Origin: CAZLLE01 sp964560425
GTDB lineage: Bacteria; Campylobacterota; Campylobacteria; Campylobacterales; QNZT01
Assembly: GCA_964560425.1 (NCBI GenBank)
Contig: CAZLLE010000069.1
Span: 1 to 46,552, forward strand
DNA length: 46,552 nucleotides
Direction: 5' to 3'
Position 1 is the first letter of the stretch. Every line of letters begins with the position of its first letter. The translations under genes were made by a program, and so were the position numbers. Under the pieces are notes generated by a model that was not told where the DNA came from, ran no database searches, and saw only the letters and a list, made by a program, of their open reading frames with translations. Shown here piece by piece: positions 41,394 to 46,552 of this stretch.

Positions 41394-43256
41394 TTAAAAT
41401 GCACAAGTAGGATCAACTTTGTAGACAGCCAACTCCTTACCTTTTGTATCCATCACATGAACTGCACATGCAATACATGGATCAAAACTGTGAATGGTTC
41501 TAATTATCTCCAATGGCTCCTCTGGATTTGCAACTTTTGTACCAATAAGACTTGCTTCATAAGCTCCAAGTTGCCCTTGTGCATCACGAGGACCTGCATT
41601 CCAAGTAGAAGGTACAATAGCTTGATAGTTTGTAACTTTACCATCTTTGATATTTACCCAATGTCCCAATGCACCACGAGGAGCTTCAGCTAGTCCAGCT
41701 CCTTTAGAGTTTGTTGCAACTGTATCAAAATCAAAATCACTCCAAGTGCTTAAATCTCCTGAAGCGACATTTTTGGCTAATTCATCTACCCACTCCAACA
41801 TAATATCTGCCATAAGCTCAGTCTCAATAGCTCTTGCTGCTGTTCTACCTACTGTTGAGAATAGTACTGTTACAGGAAGATTTGCTCTTTTTAGAAAATT
41901 TCCTACATATTTGGTAATTCTCTCATCACCTTTTACATATCCAACTACCATCCGAGCTAGTGGACCAACTTCAACTGGTTTTCCATCATATCTTGGAGAT
42001 TTGATCCATGAATATTTTTCATCAGTTTTGAGATAAGCATATCCATCATCTTTCTTCTCTAGTCCTGTATAGTTAGGAATAGTCTCACCTACATAAGGGT
42101 GAAGAGGTTTATCTCCTTTATACCATGAGTGTGTTACATCTTCTGTAATTTTATCTGTGTCAACTTCAAGTACTTTTGTAATATCACCATCCAAAACTAG
42201 ACCAGAAGGGAAGAGTTGAGCTGCTTTATAAAAGCCTGTATCATCAAGTTTAAAATCTCCATAACTCATATAACTCAAGATTCCGCCACCTGTTCCACCA
42301 ACACCTTTATATGTTGCATCTTTATCTGTAGCTTCATCAGCATACATAGTTCCTGCCATATAGACATCTGGTAAATATGCACCCTTGACAAAATCTGTAC
42401 TCTCTTTTAGGAGCTGTTTAAATAGTGCAATTCTTGCAGGATTTTGGATATCTTGAACACAAGTAACTCCACCAACTACAATTGATTGAGGGTGAGGATT
42501 TTTACCACCAAATATAGCTTGCATTTTTGCCATCTCTCTTTGAATATCAAGAGCTTTTAAGTAGTGAGCTACACCTATTAAATTTTGTTCAGGTGTGAGT
42601 TTATAGTGTTTATTTCCCCAATAACCATTGCCAAAGATACCAAGTCGTCCCTGCTTAGCAAACTTGATAACTCTATCTTGAATAGCTTTGAAATCAGCTT
42701 CTGCTGACATATATGGTTTATATCCTGAAACTTTAGCCCATTTTATAGCTTCCTCTGCCGTTTTTGCTGGATCTGCTTTTGTAGCAGAGATAATATCAAC
42801 AAAATCGAGAGCATGAAGATGATAGAAGTGAACAAGATGATCATGAATATATAGTGCACCTTGAATTAAGTTTCTAACAAGTCTTGCATTTTTAGGAATA
42901 GTAATATTAAATGCGTCCTCAACTGCTTCAATACTTCTTTGATAGTGAGTACCTGTACAAACTCCACAAATTCTCATAGCAAGAAGTCCACAATCTCTAG
43001 GATCTCTCCCTTTTAATATAGTCTCTATTCCTCTAAACATTGTTGAAGAGCTAAAAGCATCTACAATTTTGTTATTTTCATCAATTACAGCTTCAATTCT
43101 AAGGTGTCCCTCAATTCTAGTGATTGGATCAACAATAATATGTTTTTTACCCTTGGTAGGAGATGCTTCTGCTTTTGTTTCCTCTGTATTTGGAGTAGCT
43201 TCTTGTATCTCTTTTGTCTCTTCTACTATTTGTTGTGTTGTATTGTTTTCACTCAT
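41394..43256 (-). CDS. hydB: [NiFe]-hydrogenase large subunit
   Basis: A 620-residue catalytic subunit of a membrane-bound uptake hydrogenase. The nickel-binding Cys pairs are MRICGVCTGTH near the N-terminus and SFDPCIACAVH at the C-terminus. The C-terminal tail after His (VMDTKGKELAVYKVDPTCAF) is the peptide removed by the maturation protease. DPITRIEGHLRIEAVID marks the normal family start at about residue 41; the first ~40 residues are an extra acidic, Thr/Glu-rich leader. It starts 1 base after the hydA stop. Confidence 0.97.
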   Translation of the reverse strand: MSENNTTQQIVEETKEIQEATPNTEETKAEASPTKGKKHIIVDPITRIEGHLRIEAVIDENNKIVDAFSSSTMFRGIETILKGRDPRDCGLLAMRICGVCTGTHYQRSIEAVEDAFNITIPKNARLVRNLIQGALYIHDHLVHFYHLHALDFVDIISATKADPAKTAEEAIKWAKVSGYKPYMSAEADFKAIQDRVIKFAKQGRLGIFGNGYWGNKHYKLTPEQNLIGVAHYLKALDIQREMAKMQAIFGGKNPHPQSIVVGGVTCVQDIQNPARIALFKQLLKESTDFVKGAYLPDVYMAGTMYADEATDKDATYKGVGGTGGGILSYMSYGDFKLDDTGFYKAAQLFPSGLVLDGDITKVLEVDTDKITEDVTHSWYKGDKPLHPYVGETIPNYTGLEKKDDGYAYLKTDEKYSWIKSPRYDGKPVEVGPLARMVVGYVKGDERITKYVGNFLKRANLPVTVLFSTVGRTAARAIETELMADIMLEWVDELAKNVASGDLSTWSDFDFDTVATNSKGAGLAEAPRGALGHWVNIKDGKVTNYQAIVPSTWNAGPRDAQGQLGAYEASLIGTKVANPEEPLEIIRTIHSFDPCIACAVHVMDTKGKELAVYKVDPTCAF

Positions 43257-43257
43257 T

Positions 43258-44499
43258 TTATGCCTCCTCCTCTACTTGACTTTTTTTACCACCAATAATA
43301 CTAGCTGCTGCATGTATTCCTATACCAATTCCCGCAGCGGTTAATAGTCCTAAACCAAACTCATCAACTGTTTTCTCAACTCCACCAGTTGGTGCTTTTA
43401 TATGTGCATTTGCCATTGGTCTCTCATAAGCATACTTATCCCAAAAATCTGGTTCACTACAACCAATACATCCTCTTCCAACTCCCACAGGCCAGTTTAC
43501 ACCCTCGTTGTATCGAATAATTGAGCAGTTATTAAATGTCATAGGACCTTTGCATCCAACTTTATATAGACAGAAATTATTTTTAGCTCCCTCATCTCCC
43601 CACTCTTCTACAAACTCACCAGCATCAAAATGTGCTCTTCTTTCACAGTTGTCATGAATTCTATATCCAAATGCAAATTTTGGTCTTAGAAGTGAATCAA
43701 GTTCAGGAACTTGACCAGTCAATACATAGTGAAGTATTACACCAACCATATTAGATGGATTTGCAGGACATGCAGGAATATTGATAATAGGCTTACCTTT
43801 TACAACATCCATAACACCTACTGCATCTGTAGGATTTGGAGCAGCTGCAGGAACACCACCAAATGTAGCACAACTTCCAACAGCCACAACAGCTGCCGCA
43901 TGAGCTGATAATCTTGTAAGTTGATCTTTAAAAGTCTCACCTTTTGCCCCATTTGTGCCATATAACCCATCCATAGCCATTGGAACTGCACCCTCAACAA
44001 ATAGTAGATACTTATCTTTAAACATCTCAACTGCCTCATCAAGCTGTTTTTCAGCCTGATGACCTGATGCTGCTTGTAGTGTGTCATGAAACTCTAAAGA
44101 GATAATATCAAGGATAATCTCATCAATTTTAGGTCCATCACTTCTTATTAGAGCTTCAGTATTTCCTGCACAATCACTAAGCTCAATCCATATCACAGGC
44201 ACTCTATTCATGAGTTCAGCAGCTTCTGCTACAAGTGGTGTAAATGTAGACGGGAGCATAAGCATAGCTGTTGTAGCAGATGCCCATTTCATAAAGTCTC
44301 TACGATTTAATCCTTCATCAAATATAGTCTGTTTAAAATCGAGTCTATTTTTAAGAGGAGCCGATTTTCTTAACTCACTTAACCTCTCTTCACACTGCTT
44401 AAAAAGCTTCTCATAGTAAGCTTCACCTCTATTTGTTTCAACTTTTGCACTTTGAGATGTGAAAAGTTTTTTTACTGACTCAAACCGCTTATGACTCAT
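43258..44499 (-). CDS. hydA: [NiFe]-hydrogenase small subunit, Tat-exported, with an atypical proximal cluster motif
   Basis: A 413-residue FeS subunit. A Tat signal is at NRRDFMKWASATTAMLML (Arg-Arg at 66-67), after an unusually long n-region, and a C-terminal anchor helix (LGLLTAAGIGIGIHAAASII) is present. Medial and distal cluster motifs are normal: RIHDNCERRAHFD, NFCLYKVGCKGP, GRGCIGCSEPDFWD. Two proximal ligands are normal (GSCATFGG, PACPANPSN). The first proximal motif, normally CTGCSE, reads SDCAGNTEALIRS, so the second Cys is Asn. It heads the hyd operon; AAAGGAGG precedes the ATG. Confidence 0.96.
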   Translation of the reverse strand: MSHKRFESVKKLFTSQSAKVETNRGEAYYEKLFKQCEERLSELRKSAPLKNRLDFKQTIFDEGLNRRDFMKWASATTAMLMLPSTFTPLVAEAAELMNRVPVIWIELSDCAGNTEALIRSDGPKIDEIILDIISLEFHDTLQAASGHQAEKQLDEAVEMFKDKYLLFVEGAVPMAMDGLYGTNGAKGETFKDQLTRLSAHAAAVVAVGSCATFGGVPAAAPNPTDAVGVMDVVKGKPIINIPACPANPSNMVGVILHYVLTGQVPELDSLLRPKFAFGYRIHDNCERRAHFDAGEFVEEWGDEGAKNNFCLYKVGCKGPMTFNNCSIIRYNEGVNWPVGVGRGCIGCSEPDFWDKYAYERPMANAHIKAPTGGVEKTVDEFGLGLLTAAGIGIGIHAAASIIGGKKSQVEEEA

Positions 44500-44518
44500 A
44501 AATGCCTCCTTTTCTTAA

Positions 44519-44536
44519 ATGAATACTCATTCAGAA
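44519..44536. promoter_or_regulatory. Palindromic operator candidate in front of hydA
   Basis: On the minus strand TTCTGAATGAGTATTCAT contains the perfect inverted repeat TGAAT-GAGT-ATTCA. It starts at the last base of a TATACT -10 (44536-44541) and ends 19 bases before the hydA ATG, so a bound protein would cover the transcription start. The near-identical site upstream of the nickel transporter gene is in the opposite orientation, as expected for a dimer-binding operator. Confidence 0.7.
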
Positions 44537-44541
44537 GTATA
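44536..44541 (-). promoter_or_regulatory. Probable -10 of the hyd operon
   Basis: TATACT on the minus strand, 37 bases before the hydA ATG and overlapping the operator candidate by one base. No clear -35. Confidence 0.5.
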
Positions 44542-44733
44542 GAGGAGTTTGACTTAACATGAGGTTAAAATATAACAAGGACTTATAATAGGATAAAATT
44601 TATCTTAGTTGCTTAATTTTTTAAAAAATTATATAAAAAGAAAAATATAAATAACTTTTATAGGATTAAAGTCTGAAATAGTCGATTATACAAAGAGAGA
44701 GGATAATTTAATAAGATCATAAAGGAGTAATTT

Positions 44734-45024
44734 ATGGCACTTTCAGCTATTGGTGGAATGATATATACAAACCAAAATATGCACTTAGCTGCGGCAAAAC
44801 AAACTGATCATCAAGGTACAGATTTTCAAAATATAACAGTAGCTTCTTTAGCAAATGATAAAACCAAAGATATACAAGAGACTCGTGCATTAGAAGAGGA
44901 TAAAACACTAAGTCCTGATCGTCAACATTATCATGAAAACCCAAACAAAACAACAACTAAAAAAAGAGTTAAAAATAAATCTCAAAATGATGAATTACCA
45001 CATCTTTTAGATATAAGAGCCTGA
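44734..45024 (+). CDS. Small soluble protein, unknown function
   Basis: A 96-residue protein starting MALSAIGGMIYTNQNMHLAA. AAAGGAG precedes the ATG. There is no signal peptide or membrane helix. The second half is acidic then strongly basic (LEEDKTLSPDRQHYHENPNK, then TTTKKRVKNKSQNDELPHLL) and is probably disordered. I believe related short proteins with an 'LSAIGGMIYxNQN' start occur in other Campylobacterota, but I cannot name one. It is divergent from hydA and not obviously linked to it. Confidence 0.65.
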   Translation: MALSAIGGMIYTNQNMHLAAAKQTDHQGTDFQNITVASLANDKTKDIQETRALEEDKTLSPDRQHYHENPNKTTTKKRVKNKSQNDELPHLLDIRA

Positions 45025-45068
45025 TTTAAATACTGTTTAATTGAATTTTTTAAAGCTGTTGATAAAAA

Positions 45069-45088
45069 GTTAGGTATTGCATTACCTA
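45069..45088 (+). repeat. Short hairpin, first of three in a cluster
   Basis: TTAGGTA and TACCTA arms face each other around TTGCAT. Seen with the hairpins at 45097-45117 and 45181-45205; the three have similar size and may be parts of one repeat element. Confidence 0.35.
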
Positions 45089-45096
45089 TTCACTTC

Positions 45097-45117
45097 TTCC
45101 CAAGTTTTGCTTGGGAA
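45097..45117 (+). repeat. Hairpin repeat TTCCCAAG-N5-CTTGGGAA
   Basis: Perfect 8-bp arms around TTTTG. It resembles small palindromic repeats that recur in many genomes ('...TTCCCAAG...CTTGGGAA...'). Only one full copy lies here; a related 'TTTTCTCGTTCCCA' piece is seen at 46220-46236. Confidence 0.5.
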
Positions 45118-45186
45118 TAGATATTTAAATGTATGCTTATTGTTAATTTGATTATTTACTTTTTATTATAGTTTTGTATGCATTCC

Positions 45187-45205
45187 AAAGTTTGGAACTT
45201 TGGAA
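45187..45205 (+). repeat. Hairpin repeat CCAAAGTT-N3-AACTTTGG
   Basis: CCAAAGTTTGGAACTTTGG has 8-bp inverted arms around a 3-base loop and is followed by AACAAGGG. It is probably a second type of small palindromic repeat, close to the 3' end of the DsrE-like fragment. Confidence 0.5.
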
Positions 45206-45236
45206 CAAGGGAAAGTAGTTTGTTTTTCTAGGGGTA

Positions 45237-45470
45237 TTATACTTTTAGTTTTACACCATTTTCACACAATTCCTTTAATATTTGAACTAAATCAAATTCA
45301 TAAAATTCAGGTTTTTTGGTTGTGTCTCTTGCCAAATCAACACTATCATTCATCAAAAAGATTTTAACCTCTTTACCTTTTTTATGTAAAGTTTTTGCCA
45401 ATCTTAAACCATTCCATGTTACATCACTACCATCATAAGGTTGATGATTAAATACCATTAATATACCCAT
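45237..45470 (-). pseudogene. DsrE-family sulfur-relay protein, C-terminally truncated
   Basis: 77 residues from ATG 45470 (AGGAG upstream). The DsrE-like fold start is clear: MGILMVFNHQPYDGSDVTWN, GLRLAKTLHKKGKEVKIFLM, NDSVDLARD. DsrE proteins are about 110-120 residues and end in a Cys-containing segment (often CGTCxDARG) that carries the persulfide. This one stops at CENGVKLKV, before that segment, and palindromic repeats follow. Sulfur transfer is therefore unlikely. It lies 22 bases after the VapC gene. Confidence 0.7.
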
Positions 45471-45492
45471 TTTATTTCTCTCCTGTGTGTTG

Positions 45493-45864
45493 TTATGCTT
45501 TAGCACCCTTTATGCACTTGTTTAGCTTTTTATCAAAGGTTTTAACTTCATATTTTTTAGATTTTGCACATAGTATTGCATCTACAAAATCTAAATTTTT
45601 TTTATCAAATATTTCCAAAGCTCTCAAAATAGTTACTTTGCTATTTAAGATAATATTTGGCAGAGATAAAAATTTTTCTAATGAAACTCTTATATCATTT
45701 TTTGAAGTTTTATAAACTTTTAACAAGACAAAAACAACTTCAGCTAAAACTTCATTATCGATAAAACAGTCATTGTTTTTTATAGTATTTCTTGCTTCAA
45801 GATACATCTCTTCATTATCTTTTAATAAAAATCTTAAGATGTAGTTTGTATCTAAAGCAATCAT
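45493..45864 (-). CDS. PIN-domain ribonuclease toxin (VapC-like)
   Basis: 123 residues from ATG 45864, which overlaps the antitoxin stop by 4 bases. A longer frame starting at 45897 has an unsuited leader. PIN-domain acidic residues are in MIALDTNYILRFLL (Asp5), DNEVLAEVVFVLL (Glu), LDFVDAILCAKSKK (Asp) and KTFDKKLNKC (Asp). VapC toxins cut tRNA or rRNA. The pair is leftward, followed by the truncated DsrE gene. Confidence 0.88.
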   Translation of the reverse strand: MIALDTNYILRFLLKDNEEMYLEARNTIKNNDCFIDNEVLAEVVFVLLKVYKTSKNDIRVSLEKFLSLPNIILNSKVTILRALEIFDKKNLDFVDAILCAKSKKYEVKTFDKKLNKCIKGAKA

Positions 45865-46103
45865 GTAGTAAATTTTTCCATAACATGAAGTTCCCAAGCT
45901 TTATCTTCAAGTTCTATTTTTGATGGATTAGCATATTTATTTAAAATACCACCTATCGAGTCTATATCAATATTTTCTTTTGGATTTTCTTTTATGTTTT
46001 TATGAAGTGGAAAAACTATATATTCTACTTCTTGACCGACATATTCATCTGGGATACTTATAACCAAGTTATTATTATCTGGTTTAACAATCTCTCTTAT
46101 CAT
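45861..46103 (-). CDS. Antitoxin of the VapC-like pair
   Basis: An 80-residue protein: a beta-rich N-terminal segment (MIREIVKPDNNNLVISIPDE, YVGQEVEYIVFPL), perhaps AbrB-like, and a helical tail (DSIGGILNKYANPSKIELED, KAWELHVMEKFTT) that should bind the toxin. TTGGAG precedes the ATG, and TGCTAAAAT (minus strand, hexamer at 46131-46136) is a likely extended -10. Confidence 0.8.
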   Translation of the reverse strand: MIREIVKPDNNNLVISIPDEYVGQEVEYIVFPLHKNIKENPKENIDIDSIGGILNKYANPSKIELEDKAWELHVMEKFTT

Positions 46104-46130
46104 GATTAAACTCCAATTTTTTATATATGT

Positions 46131-46136
46131 ATTTTA
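46131..46136 (-). promoter_or_regulatory. Extended -10 of the VapBC-type pair
   Basis: TGCTAAAAT on the minus strand, 28 bases before the antitoxin ATG. Confidence 0.45.
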
Positions 46137-46199
46137 GCATAAAATTCTATTCTAAGAAGTTTTTCAGGAAAATTTTTATAAAAATAAAACTGCATTTGC

Positions 46200-46245
46200 T
46201 TTTTTTTAAGGAAGCTTCGCTTTTTCTCGTTCCCATCCATCCGAG
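46200..46245 (+). repeat. Fragment of a palindromic repeat (TTTTCTCGTTCCCA type)
   Basis: AAGGAAGCTTCGCTTTTTCT followed by CGTTCCCATCC looks like a decayed relative of the TTCCCAAG hairpin at 45097-45117: the TTCCCA arm is kept, but its partner is lost. AAGGAAGCTTCGCTTTTT contains a GAAGCTTC palindrome. Confidence 0.35.
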
Positions 46246-46352
46246 ACTGTGAAAGAACTACAATTTTCATAAAATAATAAAACTAATCAAATTTATCTAT
46301 TTTTTCAAAAGTCACTTTATTCTATTATTTCATAATGCTTTTTTTGAAGGTT

Positions 46353-46531
46353 TTTAAAAGAGGCTGTAAAGAAGGAGAGTGAAGCCCCCAAGTCGACAAA
46401 CTAACGACTTCACTCAACAAGCACAAGGCTCATTTGAAGTTTAACAATTTTTTGTTTAACTCTCATTTAAGAGTCACACATTTTATTGTTTAATCTCTCA
46501 AATTGCTGGAGAGTCTACTTTACGCTACAGC
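46353..46531. other. Structured non-coding stretch, possibly an RNA gene or an IS end
   Basis: The 449 bases after the antitoxin gene (46104-46552) hold no convincing gene. Within them GGCTGTA near 46353 can pair with TACAGCC (46525-46531), enclosing a region with several hairpins: AAGTCG with CGACTT, GAGTG with CACTC, CTCTC with GAGAG. The GAAGCCCCC-AAGTCG...CGACTT arrangement recalls some IS200/IS605 right ends. I can neither assign a class nor choose a strand. Confidence 0.3.
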
Positions 46532-46552
46532 CATAAAAACCTTCCATCACTT

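Noticed and set aside
41647..44087. Several open frames of 64-129 codons opposite hydA and hydB
   Set aside because: They lie antisense to strongly conserved hydrogenase genes, lack ribosome sites and have no recognisable domains.
29292..44541. NikR or Fur boxes as the explanation of the hydrogenase palindromes
   Set aside because: The half-site TGAAT with 4-base spacing does not match the Helicobacter NikR consensus (TATWATT and AATWATA with an 11-base gap) or Fur boxes.
44615..44630. AATTTTTTAAAAAATT palindrome upstream of hydA
   Set aside because: A 16-base A/T-only palindrome is expected by chance in such AT-rich spacers; at most it is an UP-like element.
46430..46520. Possible CRISPR array suggested by GTTTAACTCTCATTTAAGAG and GTTTAATCTCTCAAATT-like stretches
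   Set aside because: The units differ, are irregularly spaced and there are no cas genes; they are better read as hairpin arms.
46353..46531. tmRNA, 6S RNA, SRP RNA or RNase P RNA
   Set aside because: None of the conserved sequence cores of these RNAs could be found on either strand; only the enclosing helix and size suggested 6S RNA.

Overview
The window is AT-rich, bacterial and tightly packed, with many overlapping or abutting genes. It almost certainly comes from the Campylobacterota (the former Epsilonproteobacteria), most like a Sulfurimonas/Sulfurovum-type chemolithotroph. The pointers are the gene string tig-clpP-(GGDEF-like)-def-comM, the hydABCD-type uptake hydrogenase with its hyp genes, a protein resembling the Campylobacter Cj0069 family, and chemoreceptors that end in CZB domains. 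Taxonomy is inferred from gene content and protein resemblance; no database search was possible.

Layout. 1-816: a decayed IS200/IS605 tnpB whose right end has cut off the 5' part of a brnT toxin gene, leaving the brnA antitoxin. 823-14018: mostly housekeeping genes (rpsT, prfA, ugd, an outer-membrane barrel, an exonuclease, dbpA), bracketed by two paralogous NIT-HAMP-MCP-CZB chemoreceptors; a DUF2202 gene here has an in-frame amber codon. 14027-22565: a lipoprotein, a 2-hydroxyacid dehydrogenase, an SPL-like radical SAM protein, a YqiA-like hydrolase, a Cj0069-like protein, DUF523, a phosphoesterase, endonuclease IV and secreted proteins. 22707-27617: the tig-clpP-GGDEF-like-def-comM operon. 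27664-44499: a [NiFe]-hydrogenase island. 44734-46552: a small conserved-looking protein, hairpin repeats, a truncated DsrE-like gene, a VapBC-type toxin-antitoxin pair and a structured non-coding stretch.

Hydrogenase island. It has two leftward transcription units. One is hydA-hydB-hydC-hydD-(HypF-like, hydE position)-hypF. The other is Ni transporter-hypB-hypC-hypD-hypE-[toxin-antitoxin]-hypX-hypA-DUF695/RraB. A second maturation protease gene converges on the end of the second unit. Together they encode a Tat-exported, membrane-bound H2-uptake enzyme, nickel import and insertion (transporter, HypA, HypB), cyanide ligand synthesis (HypE, HypF), Fe(CN)2CO assembly (HypC, HypD) and a CO source that works in air (HypX).

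The most interesting signals are in this island. (1) The small subunit HydA has Asn where the second Cys of the proximal [4Fe-4S] CxGC motif is expected. (2) HydD, the protease in the hyd operon, lacks two of the three nickel-binding residues of the family, while the protease at 27664 keeps them. (3) The next gene is a HypF paralogue that keeps the zinc fingers but has lost the acylphosphatase and carbamoyltransferase residues. (4) A palindrome, TGAATRRGTRTTCA, lies just downstream of a -10-like hexamer in front of hydA, the nickel transporter gene and hypA, and I found it nowhere else in the window; it looks like the operator of a hydrogenase repressor encoded elsewhere. The first three suggest an unusual hydrogenase branch with its own pseudoenzyme maturation partners. 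That is a hypothesis, not something the sequence proves.
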